Virus record (IMG/VR): IMGVR_UViG_3300042402_007915
Location: 83,226-147,225 of that record
DNA from: a virus
Strand: one strand, 5' to 3'
DNA: 64,000 bases
Numbering within the stretch: position 1 is the stretch's first letter; each line of letters begins with the position of its first letter. Positions 17,697-25,680 of this stretch are shown here, in pieces. The notes beneath the pieces were generated by a model that saw only the letters and a program-made list of their open reading frames with translations, did not search any database and was not told the origin of the DNA. The position numbers and the translations under genes are program-made.

Positions 17697-18099
17697 AACT
17701 ACAAGCCCACTGCCTAAAGATACGGAATTCATTCTCAGCTTCTTCAAAGACGTAAAGGTATACCTTTTCTCTGTGAACACTCGAAAGATACAAGTTCCGA
17801 ATCGAAAGGATAAAACCATCCAAGGCTTCAAGGCGAAGATCTGCATCCGGAGAGGTTGATAAGTTGGCTTGTAAAGTTTCAAAAATAGATAGAATTGTAT
17901 CCTTATCCCAACTGTCGATTTGGATACGAGGCTCTGTTTCATAATTGATAGAAATCTGCAACTCATCCGATCTGCGAGCAGCTTCCCCTAAGGAGAGATT
18001 ATTCAAAAACTCAAGAATACTAGGAAACTCAGAGTTGGTAGAATGTGTCCTTGAAACATCCCACATAGTGGTAGGCTCTCCTTCTAGATTGAGCTTCAT
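17686..18099 (-). CDS. array paralogue P11
   Basis: 137 residues. Starts MKLNLEGEPTTMWD, central block FLNNLSLGEAARRSDELQI, C-terminal block YLSSVHREKVYLYVFEEAE. With P10 and P12 it forms a second subgroup sharing I-N-Y-E-T-E-P or a similar string at about residue 52. Four-base overlap with P12. Function unknown. Confidence 0.65.
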   Translation of the reverse strand: MKLNLEGEPTTMWDVSRTHSTNSEFPSILEFLNNLSLGEAARRSDELQISINYETEPRIQIDSWDKDTILSIFETLQANLSTSPDADLRLEALDGFILSIRNLYLSSVHREKVYLYVFEEAENEFRIFRQWACSFET

Positions 18100-18500
18100 T
18101 TCTCTTGTCTCCCCATGTCTAAAGATGTTTGTGTTTTCTCTCGAAAAGTATAGAGCTGTACCTCGTGGAAATGGTTTGCAGATCCATATCTTAGCCTAAT
18201 CATTTCACGGAGCTGTTGATAGTGATTCCAATCTGCCAAAGTAACATCACCGACTTCAGTGGAGCCATAGGTATAAGCGCCTAAGGCCTGTGAAAGGGGC
18301 AGCTCCCTAACTGAAACAAAAGGCTCTGTCTGAAAATTGATATTCACTCCTAAACGGTTAGCTCTAAGATGGGCTTCGTCTAGAGACAATTGGTTCAAGA
18401 AAGTAATAAGCCTAGAGTGAGGAGTTTCCGGAGTCTGTGTAGTTGGTACATTCCAAAAAGAGGAGAGCTTCCCTTCAGCGGGAATAATAATGTGTACCAC
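18096..18500 (-). CDS. array paralogue P12 (GTG start)
   Basis: 134 residues from GTG at 18500, where the protein (VVHIIIPAEGKLSSFWN) aligns with the family signature; an ATG at 18542 would add 14 residues inside P13. Central block FLNQLSLDEAHLRANRLGV and INFQTEP match P11. C-terminal block SANHFHEVQLYTFREK matches the H-x-x-V-x-L-Y region. Overlaps P13 by 26 bases. Confidence 0.6.
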   Translation of the reverse strand: MVHIIIPAEGKLSSFWNVPTTQTPETPHSRLITFLNQLSLDEAHLRANRLGVNINFQTEPFVSVRELPLSQALGAYTYGSTEVGDVTLADWNHYQQLREMIRLRYGSANHFHEVQLYTFREKTQTSLDMGRQEK

Positions 18501-18864
18501 GCCTTCCTGCCTCGATATAATTACCGGAGACCCTAAAGACATAAGGCTTCACTCCATTGTCATGAATCGAATTGAGATACCAACTTCTTATCCTAGCGAC
18601 AATATTTGTATAGGATCGAGAAGTCTGACTTTCATCCTCATAGGCTAAAAGAACGTCGCTGCGTAAAATCCCTGCAACCCAAAATGGATCAGAAGGCAGA
18701 CACTCTAGTCCGCTACCTAACTGTGCAGCTCTTTCGGCTGCTAACCTGTAAGAAAGAAGACAAAGAAATTTCAGAAGCTGGTCTTCTTCATCTGATTCAG
18801 CAACGACCTGAGGTGAGGGTGCATCCCAAATGGTAGAACGTGGGGATTCAAGATTCAGTTTCAC
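18475..18864 (-). CDS. array paralogue P13 (GTG start), first in array
   Basis: 129 residues from GTG at 18864, which overlaps the upstream stop as GTGA. The signature VKLNLESPRSTIWD begins there; the longer frame from 18915 would only add a tail inside the upstream gene. C-terminal block YLNSIHDNGVKPYVFRV. It is transcribed first of the thirteen. Function unknown. Confidence 0.65.
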   Translation of the reverse strand: MKLNLESPRSTIWDAPSPQVVAESDEEDQLLKFLCLLSYRLAAERAAQLGSGLECLPSDPFWVAGILRSDVLLAYEDESQTSRSYTNIVARIRSWYLNSIHDNGVKPYVFRVSGNYIEAGRRGTHYYSR

Positions 18865-19139
18865 TTCGGTCCTCGAGTGATGTAAATTGGTGGCCTGCCC
18901 GGGCCTCCTGGCCACCAGCTTCCAGGATAGCTTGTTTCAGGCTTAAGCTTACTTGCGGCGACGCAAACGTAAACAAGAGCTGACAATAAGAACAGGCCTA
19001 AGCCCACTTCAGCCCACGTATTATCTTTGGGCTGTATCGGTTCGTGATACAGATTGCACACATGCGCATGATAATTGTGCCCGTGAGATTGGGTTGAAAT
19101 ACGACTAGTAGTGTAGTGCAAATGATTAGGAGAGCTCAT
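18861..19139 (-). CDS. small single-span membrane protein
   Basis: 92 residues from ATG at 19139 (MSSPNHL), a 14-base overlap with the upstream gene. The N-terminal ~30 residues are His-rich. One transmembrane helix (about residues 46-67, EVGLGLFLLSALVYVCVAAS) is followed by a Pro/Gly-rich tail (SWWPGGPGRPP). It could be an envelope-associated early protein. No family recognised. Confidence 0.45.
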   Translation of the reverse strand: MSSPNHLHYTTSRISTQSHGHNYHAHVCNLYHEPIQPKDNTWAEVGLGLFLLSALVYVCVAASKLKPETSYPGSWWPGGPGRPPIYITRGPK

Positions 19140-19347
19140 TTGACTTCCTCTTCTTTCTACGCGCTTTGCGGTTGAAAATAGGAGGAGGCTTGCGAACCGA
19201 GTAGCTACACAGATCTTCAAATAGTTCTGGATGGATCAGCACTGTATCAATGAAGAATGGTGTCGCAAGGGTCTCACGGCACCACTCTCCAAATTCGGCC
19301 CTACTCTTCGGAATCGATATCGTCAAGGAAGATTGTTTCTTCTCCAT
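19126..19347 (-). CDS. small basic-tailed hypothetical protein
   Basis: About 73 residues if started at ATG 19347 (MEKKQSS); a TTG at 19329 would shorten it by six and reduce the overlap with the upstream gene. The body reads AEFGEWCRETLATPFFIDTV and the C-terminus is very basic (NRKARRKKRKS), suggesting nucleic-acid or membrane-surface binding. Start uncertain; function unknown. Confidence 0.4.
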   Translation of the reverse strand: MEKKQSSLTISIPKSRAEFGEWCRETLATPFFIDTVLIHPELFEDLCSYSVRKPPPIFNRKARRKKRKSNELS

Positions 19348-19600
19348 TCCAGATCCAGCTTCCAGAAACGGTGAGGCCATCATACTCCCCAATAGGCTCG
19401 CAGTACTCCTGCTCTTCAGGGTCCTCGGGCATAACGCCTTGATATACAAACGCTACCGGAAACTGACCTTCAATACAGACGAACGAAACCCAGAAGGGCT
19501 CATCACCAGATACCGTAAAACTATGGGGAGTCATATGGAGAGGTTTGGTAGTTCCATCTTCATCGTCTCCAAACTCAGTAAACACTTCGCACTTGATCAT
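19301..19600 (-). CDS. small acidic hypothetical protein
   Basis: 99 residues from ATG at 19600 (MIKCEVFTEFGDDEDG), chosen for a GAGAAGGAG ribosome-binding site six bases upstream; the open frame extends to 19681 only over the end of the previous gene. Strongly acidic, beta-prone, ending LDDIDSEE. Such acidic small phage proteins sometimes mimic DNA, but nothing here proves that. Confidence 0.5.
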   Translation of the reverse strand: MIKCEVFTEFGDDEDGTTKPLHMTPHSFTVSGDEPFWVSFVCIEGQFPVAFVYQGVMPEDPEEQEYCEPIGEYDGLTVSGSWIWNGEETIFLDDIDSEE

Positions 19601-19623
19601 GTTAGCTCCTTCTCTTGGTCCTC

Positions 19624-20286
19624 TTAGGATCCGGCAAGACGTCCAGGGAAATAGATACGAATAGAGGCTTCGTCGAACCAATCGCCAAAGCTAGTAAAGA
19701 AATCATCGCTTTCTATTTTGGCAATTATTGGTACGAATAGTTTAACGGGAGTAGGTCCGTTAGATAGGCCGCCAAGACTAGGAGGAGGGGGAGACGAATA
19801 AATTGTCTTGATCTTTCGAGGATTACTCTTAGCGGAAGTAGTCTCTCGCTCTACAGTAAACAATGCAGAAGCAGAAAGAAAAACGCCTTCATTCTTCTGT
19901 ACGATTTCTACGTTTGTAATCTGTGATAAATCATTTAAGGACGAAATGCGTCTCTCATCGGTTGGGATTTCAACATAGGGATTGATAAACGGTTCTATAT
20001 CTAACCCCCAAGAAGCCACATTGCGTTCTGCATCGTAGGCTAGGTAAGGGAAATCATTGAGACAAGTTTCGGAGAAGCACTCAAAGTTGCTGACATCTTT
20101 GAGTACGTCTGCTTCAACAACCTCTAAAGCCTCGTTTAGAAACCGCGTCAAATATTCTTCGTCAACAAGCCAAAAGATATAACCTTCGTACGTCATGGTA
20201 TTTGTTTCCGGACCATCTTCCAACGGAGAGTAATAACGCTTATCACAGTAAATCTGGAAGTTAGGGGCAGAACTTCTCTTTCCCAT
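19624..20286 (-). CDS. hypothetical protein, 220 aa
   Basis: Soluble, mixed alpha/beta protein with no motif I recognise. A Pro-rich linker (YSSPPPPSLGG, about residue 165) separates an N-terminal domain containing FLNEALEVVEADVLKDVSNF from a short C-terminal domain. Its ATG directly overlaps the end of the upstream gene. It belongs to the accessory operon that continues into the paralogue array. Confidence 0.45.
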   Translation of the reverse strand: MGKRSSAPNFQIYCDKRYYSPLEDGPETNTMTYEGYIFWLVDEEYLTRFLNEALEVVEADVLKDVSNFECFSETCLNDFPYLAYDAERNVASWGLDIEPFINPYVEIPTDERRISSLNDLSQITNVEIVQKNEGVFLSASALFTVERETTSAKSNPRKIKTIYSSPPPPSLGGLSNGPTPVKLFVPIIAKIESDDFFTSFGDWFDEASIRIYFPGRLAGS

Positions 20287-20933
20287 TAGCCTCTTCTCTT
20301 GGGGAAGTTCGATTCCAATTGACCTGGAACATATAAATAGGCGTCACTCAGTCTATTACACATGCTATGGCGGTAAAGCAGGGCTCGCCTAATGGTGATA
20401 GAAACAGGATCTGGTAGGTGCACCTTCTGCTCGCCATGATAAACCAAATTGTCAACAGTAACTGTTGTCTTCTCGATCCGATATCCGGGACAAGTAGTCT
20501 TAGCAACAAGACTCAACACCAAATTACCAGCAGAGCTGTATTGGTCTTCTAGGTCAATCTCGATACTTTTGAAATCTCTAGAAAGCTCTTTGAAAGGAAG
20601 AAAGTCGCAGGCTTGACTTACCATGACTTTAAGATCTTTTTGACAGAATTTATCGACTAGATGAGCAGACATATAGAAAGAATCTTTGGCATCCGAGTGA
20701 CCTCTGTAAACGAAAGAACCCAATTCCTTTTCCTCAGCTTCAGAGACTGGAAGCAGATTTGGGTATCGAGATTCAATAAGGCTCTTCAATTCTTGGAGGA
20801 ATTCTTTCTCACGACTCATCTCCAGGATGAAAAGCCTGTAATCAGAAATGCGTTTTGAACTACCTAAATCCCTAGACAGAAACAAACTCATATCAAGGTT
20901 AAGGGCGCAAAGGCCTCTACTCGAAACACCCAT
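20286..20933 (-). CDS. hypothetical protein, 215 aa
   Basis: Soluble protein. Residues ~8-25 (LCALNLDMSLFLSRDLG) faintly recall the L-N-L opening of the array family, but the rest shows no block match. Visible features are a charged helix (REKEFLQELKSLIESRYPNL) and an RGHSDAKDSFYMSAHLVDKF segment. GGAAGG lies 13 bases before the ATG. Function unknown. Confidence 0.45.
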   Translation of the reverse strand: MGVSSRGLCALNLDMSLFLSRDLGSSKRISDYRLFILEMSREKEFLQELKSLIESRYPNLLPVSEAEEKELGSFVYRGHSDAKDSFYMSAHLVDKFCQKDLKVMVSQACDFLPFKELSRDFKSIEIDLEDQYSSAGNLVLSLVAKTTCPGYRIEKTTVTVDNLVYHGEQKVHLPDPVSITIRRALLYRHSMCNRLSDAYLYVPGQLESNFPKRRG

Positions 20934-20938
20934 GTAAG

Positions 20939-21466
20939 TCAGAACCTTCCATGCATCATATCGACGCTGTTAGCACGAGAAAGAGTGGGAGCGTCTTGTA
21001 CACGGTACATCCAATATGTGAACTTAAGTGTGGCTTGGTACCTAGTTCTAACGGCATCTTCTGCCGAGTATACAATTCCGTCAATTGTCTTCTTGGGGCG
21101 AGAAGAGTGTTCGATTTCTGTATCCAAGTAGCCTTGAAGGAAGTAAGAAAACTGGTTTGGAGGGCATAGTGTAATAGAAAAATCCCTAACCATGTCGTTA
21201 TGTTTTAGTACAAATATAAATCTTTTTTCATCGCTAGAAAGAGCTTCAGAGCTTAAGCTACTAGGCGAATCTATTTGCCAAGTTTTATTTGGCAAAGAGA
21301 TTGTTCTGTTCGTAAAGAGAGGGAAGGCTCCCTTTTCTGTTCTTTCCTTAACTTCCGTAATAAGGTCTGCGTTGAATTGCTCAAGGTTATATTTTTCAGG
21401 ATCAAATAGAAGTGGAGTTGGTGCTCTAAAGACTTCTGGGTTTAAGGTTACGCTAAGGACGCCCAT
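20939..21466 (-). CDS. hypothetical protein, 175 aa
   Basis: Begins MGVLSVTLNPEVFRAPTP, again with a short alternating-hydrophobic opening, then a helical stretch (YNLEQFNADLITEVKERT) and a Ser-rich region near residue 70. No family recognised and no membrane segment. Located just downstream of the radical SAM gene; any link is unknown. Confidence 0.45.
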   Translation of the reverse strand: MGVLSVTLNPEVFRAPTPLLFDPEKYNLEQFNADLITEVKERTEKGAFPLFTNRTISLPNKTWQIDSPSSLSSEALSSDEKRFIFVLKHNDMVRDFSITLCPPNQFSYFLQGYLDTEIEHSSRPKKTIDGIVYSAEDAVRTRYQATLKFTYWMYRVQDAPTLSRANSVDMMHGRF

Positions 21467-21476
21467 TCTTTACTGC

Positions 21477-22328
21477 CTAAAAGATGTATCGTATTGTCTT
21501 CGGGTCGAAGAACTCTGAATAGACTTTGGTGAAGTCAGCAATGTACTGACGCTTCAAAGACCACTTATACCTGATGTTGTCTGGGGCGTACTCCGAATCC
21601 TTTTCCTCCTGGATGTCTGGTTTCCACAGCAAAGCACGAACGTCTTCAGAGTTCCGTTCGTGTTGGTGTTTGTTGTGCGTGAGGAAGATACATTCACATT
21701 GGGTTTTGATTCCGGCCACAGAGACTTGCCTGAACAAGTCTCTGTAGTGGTCAAGCCAGCCTGGTTCAACAATGATCGGGCTGTAGTTAATGTGGACTTC
21801 CATGTGTTGGCTTAAGGGAAGGATAGTCTGAATACGTTTGGCAATAGGGTCTGTGCCTAGCTCCAGTACGTCAGAATAGGCCTGAGGCATTAGGCTTACC
21901 CTGAGTCGATGCCTTTCTGGGGCGAGCTCATAAGCTTCAGGATTGAACCTGGAGGGATACTTAGTAGCGAAGGTGCTCTTGAGGTCTGCACTGGCATTGA
22001 AGAACTGAAATACTGGACGCCAATCATACAACCGAGACATGAGAGGAACGTCCGTACTGCAGCCAATATCAATAGTGTAATACTTTGGATCTACTTGATT
22101 AGGTATCTTGGCTAGAGGCTGTGTATCGCGCCACCTCTTTATGCTCTCAAGGATCTGTTCTACATTCTCATTGAAATAAACCTTATCAAAGTTATACCGA
22201 CCAACATAGCAATAAGACCGCATGCAGCCGCCAAGACACCCATAAATGAAGTTGGGTGAGATGGCGTCTGAGCTGCGGCCGTTATCCCTAGTAGTTAGAG
22301 TCTTTGTCTTTTGATGGATTAATTTCAT
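21477..22328 (-). CDS. spore photoproduct lyase-like radical SAM protein
   Basis: 283 residues. Radical SAM enzymes bind a 4Fe-4S cluster and cleave S-adenosylmethionine; spore photoproduct lyases reverse thymine dimers. The N-terminal cluster region reads ISPNFIYGCLGGCMRSYCYV, close to the SPL pattern, followed by DIGCSTDVPL and later VHINYSPIIVEPGWLDHY, which match SPL-type blocks in order. The cluster spacing is C-x3-C-x4-C rather than the usual C-x3-C-x2-C, so function as a lyase is uncertain. It may act on phage DNA damage or a modified base. Its 5' end overlaps the upstream membrane-protein gene by 41 bases. Confidence 0.65.
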   Translation of the reverse strand: MKLIHQKTKTLTTRDNGRSSDAISPNFIYGCLGGCMRSYCYVGRYNFDKVYFNENVEQILESIKRWRDTQPLAKIPNQVDPKYYTIDIGCSTDVPLMSRLYDWRPVFQFFNASADLKSTFATKYPSRFNPEAYELAPERHRLRVSLMPQAYSDVLELGTDPIAKRIQTILPLSQHMEVHINYSPIIVEPGWLDHYRDLFRQVSVAGIKTQCECIFLTHNKHQHERNSEDVRALLWKPDIQEEKDSEYAPDNIRYKWSLKRQYIADFTKVYSEFFDPKTIRYIF

Positions 22329-22644
22329 AAGAATGCATCTTCACCCTAACGTTAAGAATTGCATTGACAGCCAAGAAAGCAGCAAGCAGAAAGTACAACA
22401 AGAAAGTCCAGAGATTCAAAGCAAAAACACTAAGTGCGAAAATAGCAACTGCTTGAATCGGTCCCAAGATCAAGAAGAGCATGAAGAGCAAACTACCTTC
22501 GTAGTGCAATTTCATATTTTCAGCCCTATCGCTATAAGAGTACAGAAGGAATCCTAATCCAAAATGGATGTTTAGAATAAGGTTGGAGATCGTATTGAAG
22601 ACTCTGCTGACTTTCGTAAGTAGGTTGAAGTGCTCAGTTTTCAA
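22288..22644 (-). CDS. polytopic small membrane protein
   Basis: 118 residues with at least three hydrophobic segments (ISNLILNIHFGLGFLLYSYS near 19-38; LLFMLFLILGPIQAVAIFAL near 52-72; WTFLLYFLLAAFLAVNAILN near 79-98). Probably inner-membrane. It overlaps both neighbours. Could modulate the host envelope or exclude other phages, but no family is recognised. Confidence 0.5.
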   Translation of the reverse strand: MKTEHFNLLTKVSRVFNTISNLILNIHFGLGFLLYSYSDRAENMKLHYEGSLLFMLFLILGPIQAVAIFALSVFALNLWTFLLYFLLAAFLAVNAILNVRVKMHSYEINPSKDKDSNY

Positions 22645-22894
22645 AGTTGTTTAGCTCCTCCTGTAGTGGCATTGGGAACACGCGGTAATACAAAGAACGA
22701 GCCAAGACGTAAGGCACCCAGATCGGAGAGGCGAGGATAATCAGGAACCAGAACAGAACGATCGAGAAAGGATTCTCGTCTCGCTTGGCAGACTCAACAA
22801 GCCAACTCCAAAAGGAGAGGCACCCCCCAAGGAGGACGGACACGAACTTCTTCTGCACGAAAGAACTCCTATGGTTTGTTTGGAGACCAGACAT
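22634..22894 (-). CDS. small membrane protein
   Basis: 86 residues. A hydrophobic stretch at about 19-34 (VSVLLGGCLSFWSWLV) and a stronger one at about 43-63 (FSIVLFWFLIILASPIWVPY) indicate one or two spans. The C-terminus is acidic. It overlaps the following membrane-protein gene by 11 bases, suggesting a co-translated pair. Confidence 0.45.
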   Translation of the reverse strand: MSGLQTNHRSSFVQKKFVSVLLGGCLSFWSWLVESAKRDENPFSIVLFWFLIILASPIWVPYVLARSLYYRVFPMPLQEELNNFEN

Positions 22895-23351
22895 TCAGAG
22901 TCAGAGGCGACTCTAGTCTAGCCAAAGTTGAAAACCGAAGAATCTTCCCAGGAATAAGAGAACCATGAGAAGCTTGACTGATGAAATTAGTACTAAATTC
23001 TTCTCGGCAATAAATCTCTGCCGGTGTGATGCCGTCGACAAAGTCTCTGTGAATCAAAACCTTACGAGAATCACAAGTATAACTTTGTGCTACAGACCAG
23101 TAAGCAATAGGCTTGTCGTAAAAAACAAGTGAAGTATCGTGATAACCTGCACCATTAGTCGGATAGTAATTCTCTTCGGAAACAAGAAATAGACATGAAC
23201 TTTGGGGTCCAGAACATCCAGAATATAAAGGCGGAACAGCGTTCGAAGAAAGGTGCTTCTCAATCCGCTCTGTAACTTCTTGCAGAGCTTCCTCTTGGTG
23301 TTCCTGGAGGAAGAGAAGATCACGGAAACCCCACCTAGGATGGGGTTCCAT
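22869..23351 (-). CDS. hypothetical protein, start uncertain
   Basis: 160 residues from ATG at 23351. The frame stays open upstream and reads LSLDLGVKTTYRRLHF directly from a CTG that overlaps the previous stop (CTGA, about 23417). Given the four-base overlaps typical of this operon and an L-x-L-x-L opening like the array family, a non-ATG start there is possible. The body is soluble with several Cys. Function unknown. Confidence 0.4.
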   Translation of the reverse strand: MEPHPRWGFRDLLFLQEHQEEALQEVTERIEKHLSSNAVPPLYSGCSGPQSSCLFLVSEENYYPTNGAGYHDTSLVFYDKPIAYWSVAQSYTCDSRKVLIHRDFVDGITPAEIYCREEFSTNFISQASHGSLIPGKILRFSTLARLESPLTLNVWSPNKP

Positions 23352-23413
23352 TAAGTTACAAGGGAAGATAAAATGGAGCCTTCTATAAGTTGTCTTAACT
23401 CCGAGATCCAGGC

Positions 23414-24106
23414 TCAGGGGAGTGTCTGCGAATTACAAATTAAATGAATAGTATTTTTTGAATCAGGTTCCACTTCACAGAAACAAGAATCTAGTCTTAC
23501 ATATCCTTTTACATATGCGACCGTTGAGGGGGAATAAAATACCTTACCATTGAGTGTTATTGTCTCTTGCTCCCCCCTCGCTCGCAAGGTAGCGGGGCAG
23601 ATAGCAGTAAAATAGATTGAGTGATTCTTGACGTTACATACGAGATGAATTGGATCTTCAATCTTTTCAACCCACGCTTCCGGACGCGAAACATACCAAT
23701 AATTATGCTCAGTGCCGTATCCTGGATAACCCGCAAACCCATACCACTTTGAAATACCAAGCTTTGATAAATCAGCTACAGAGTTTCTGCACTCATAAAC
23801 TGAATTGGAGCTACTTACAACGGTAGGGGTTACCGTTCTTGCAAGTAAGTCGAAAAGAGTACTATGTGCGCTTGAAGCATTATCATTTATCTTTGCTCTG
23901 CAAACCTCCAAGAGAGATTCAAGAAGCTTTGACTGCGCGTCCTTGCGGACACTAAGGTAGGTTTTTGAATCCCTAATCAAATCTGGAGAAAGAATCCTTG
24001 GCACATTAACCTTAAAAGTAACCTGAGATTGATTGGCGAGTTCCTGCTTTGTCCTTGGAAAATCAAAGCAAGAAAGCAAAGAGGCACCAATAGGGGTCCT
24101 TTCCAT
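23414..24106 (-). CDS. hypothetical protein, 230 aa
   Basis: ATG at 24106 (MERTPIG) has AAGGAG six bases upstream and is preferred over a TTG at 24121. Soluble; a long helical stretch (VRKDAQSKLLESLLEVCRAK) and a beta-rich C-terminal half with several Cys. No motif or family recognised. Part of the tightly packed accessory operon. Confidence 0.45.
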   Translation of the reverse strand: MERTPIGASLLSCFDFPRTKQELANQSQVTFKVNVPRILSPDLIRDSKTYLSVRKDAQSKLLESLLEVCRAKINDNASSAHSTLFDLLARTVTPTVVSSSNSVYECRNSVADLSKLGISKWYGFAGYPGYGTEHNYWYVSRPEAWVEKIEDPIHLVCNVKNHSIYFTAICPATLRARGEQETITLNGKVFYSPSTVAYVKGYVRLDSCFCEVEPDSKNTIHLICNSQTLP

Positions 24107-24117
24107 GACTGGCTCCT

Positions 24118-24393
24118 TCAAGCGCTAATTTCAATCGATGCGATACAATCAGTGATAGAAATAAAAAACCCAAACCAAGTCAAGCAGAAGACCTCTTGAG
24201 GTCCTCTGGAGAAATTTGGAATGGGTGATAGTGGGTATGTGGGAAGCTCCCAGCCCCAGCCTAGAGAGTAAAGGGTACTTTCGTACTTAGCCGTAACGCG
24301 AACAGCAAATAGTAGCCGCGCTGCTTTTTGGTAGAACGCTCCTACTCGTAAATCCTTGAAGTATGGAACCTTAACGGTCTTACCCCAGAACAT
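24118..24393 (-). CDS. small hypothetical protein
   Basis: 91 residues. Basic N-terminal half (KDLRVGAFYQKAARLLFAVR) and a hydrophobic C-terminal segment (FCLTWFGFFISITDCIASIE) that may associate with the membrane. No family recognised; Trp-rich middle (LGWGWELP). Confidence 0.4.
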   Translation of the reverse strand: MFWGKTVKVPYFKDLRVGAFYQKAARLLFAVRVTAKYESTLYSLGWGWELPTYPLSPIPNFSRGPQEVFCLTWFGFFISITDCIASIEISA

Positions 24394-24396
24394 TGG

Positions 24397-24735
24397 CTAC
24401 CACCAATAGTCGAGACTGATTCGACCGTCTGAAATGGCATTGGCCTTAAAGATCTCATCAAGAATCTCTGGTAGCCATCGTTCGAAGAACGTAGCGTTGT
24501 CAGCTAAAGGTCTCTCTGCGAGAGAGGCAACTTCTACGGAAACAATTTGTCCGTTAGCAGTATCTTCAAAATAGTCCTCTCTCCACCTTAGGACCTCAGT
24601 CTCTGGGGGGCGGCTTGAGACGACTTTGTTCTTCTCAAGAAACTGCCTATAACACTCAACTAATTTCTTCTCGAACTCCCAAATATCGTAAATAGTTTTA
24701 GGAGTCATCTTAAGGGCTTGGGGGTTTACTACCAT
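24397..24735 (-). CDS. paired hypothetical protein, copy 1
   Basis: 112 residues. Homologous by eye to the gene immediately upstream: both share L-[KR]-M-T-P near the start, an aromatic D-[IY]-x-[ED]-F segment, a tryptophan-containing acidic helix (WREDYFEDTANG here, WLDYAFAEVGNG there) and a C-terminal helix followed by a short beta strand ending in Trp. Tandem duplication of one small gene. Function unknown. Confidence 0.5.
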   Translation of the reverse strand: MVVNPQALKMTPKTIYDIWEFEKKLVECYRQFLEKNKVVSSRPPETEVLRWREDYFEDTANGQIVSVEVASLAERPLADNATFFERWLPEILDEIFKANAISDGRISLDYWW

Positions 24736-25064
24736 GAGATCTGTACCTCGATGAACTTCGTTTTCAAATCATTTGCTTGGATAATCCTTTCCAAGAGAAT
24801 ACCAAGAGAAGATTCAAAATGATTTCGACGTTTCTTCTCAAACGGAAGATAGTCGTCAAAATTCTTTGGGTTAAAACGCTGTAAAGCACCGTTCCCGACT
24901 TCTGCAAAAGCGTAATCAAGCCAAGCATGAACTCGTTCAATAGCTGCATCGTTATACTGTCGGCCTTCTTCAGCACAAAGATCTTTATAAGCTACAAGCA
25001 AGACCTTAGAGAAGTCGCGGTAATCAAAATAAATACCAGGTGTCATTCGAAGTTGTTCAAACAT
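24729..25064 (-). CDS. paired hypothetical protein, copy 2
   Basis: 111 residues, starting MFEQLRMTPGIYFDYRDF. Partner of the adjacent copy; the C-terminal helix ESSLGILLERIIQANDLKTK aligns with WLPEILDEIFKANAISDGR of copy 1. Seven-base overlap between the two. Soluble, acidic. Function unknown. Confidence 0.5.
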   Translation of the reverse strand: MFEQLRMTPGIYFDYRDFSKVLLVAYKDLCAEEGRQYNDAAIERVHAWLDYAFAEVGNGALQRFNPKNFDDYLPFEKKRRNHFESSLGILLERIIQANDLKTKFIEVQISW

Positions 25065-25354
25065 TACTTGTGCTTAGTATTTTGGCGAGCTTGCTCCAGG
25101 GCCATCTGTGCTGTCAGTTGAGCTGAAAACCAGTTAGCGATGAAGGTAGCTTTTTCGACCATGTACATACTCTGAGGTACTTCAAGCTTTGGATCCATGG
25201 CCCTAATAGCTTCAATGCAACTATCCAAGAGAGAAAGCACTTGGTTGAGATGAGCAATAATGAGTGGGAATTCTGTATAGATCAAAGAATTAACGTCTGC
25301 CCAAGTGGTAGAACCCTCGGCGACCTCTTTTTGTACGTCTTGCTTAGTACTCAA
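25064..25354 (-). CDS. helical hypothetical protein
   Basis: 96 residues, almost wholly helical (LIIAHLNQVLSLLDSCIEAI; NWFSAQLTAQMALEQARQN). No catalytic residues stand out. The stop overlaps the start of the next gene downstream (single-base to four-base overlaps on both sides). Function unknown. Confidence 0.45.
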   Translation of the reverse strand: MSTKQDVQKEVAEGSTTWADVNSLIYTEFPLIIAHLNQVLSLLDSCIEAIRAMDPKLEVPQSMYMVEKATFIANWFSAQLTAQMALEQARQNTKHK

Positions 25355-25680
25355 AACATGTCCCTAATACTCAGCTCTGCTTGCAGTACGAACCTTGAAG
25401 CTTCAGCAGTTATGACGTCACTATCTTCCCAATCCTCAAGGTCTGCAGGGACATAAGCAATGAGTTCGTAATCTGTACCTTCATTCTCATAGCCGACAAT
25501 TCGGACTCTACCCAGAGTAGGAATCTCAACGATCTGTCCAGCGATGCAATAGCGCCGCAGCTTCTCATACTTAAGCCTTTCTGCCTCAAGGCCCTTTTTG
25601 AATCCAACCCTATAGCCCCCGTAGCCGGCCGCCAAGCAACCAGCTACGAGGACAAGGGATACCACTAAGGCAGTAATCAA
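25351..25680 (-). CDS. membrane-anchored small protein
   Basis: 109 residues. N-terminal hydrophobic segment (residues ~2-22, ITALVVSLVLVAGCLAAGYGG) works as an uncleaved anchor or signal, followed by a short basic helix and a beta-rich soluble part (GQIVEIPTLGRVRIVGYENE) resembling an SH3-like barrel. It lies directly downstream of the lipoprotein gene and overlaps it by four bases, so the two may work at the envelope together. Confidence 0.45.
   Translation of the reverse strand: MITALVVSLVLVAGCLAAGYGGYRVGFKKGLEAERLKYEKLRRYCIAGQIVEIPTLGRVRIVGYENEGTDYELIAYVPADLEDWEDSDVITAEASRFVLQAELSIRDMF

Noticed and set aside
17697-17966. N-terminal extension of array paralogue P10
   Set aside because: The 90-residue extension lies wholly inside P11, shows no family similarity and has no suitable ribosome-binding site.
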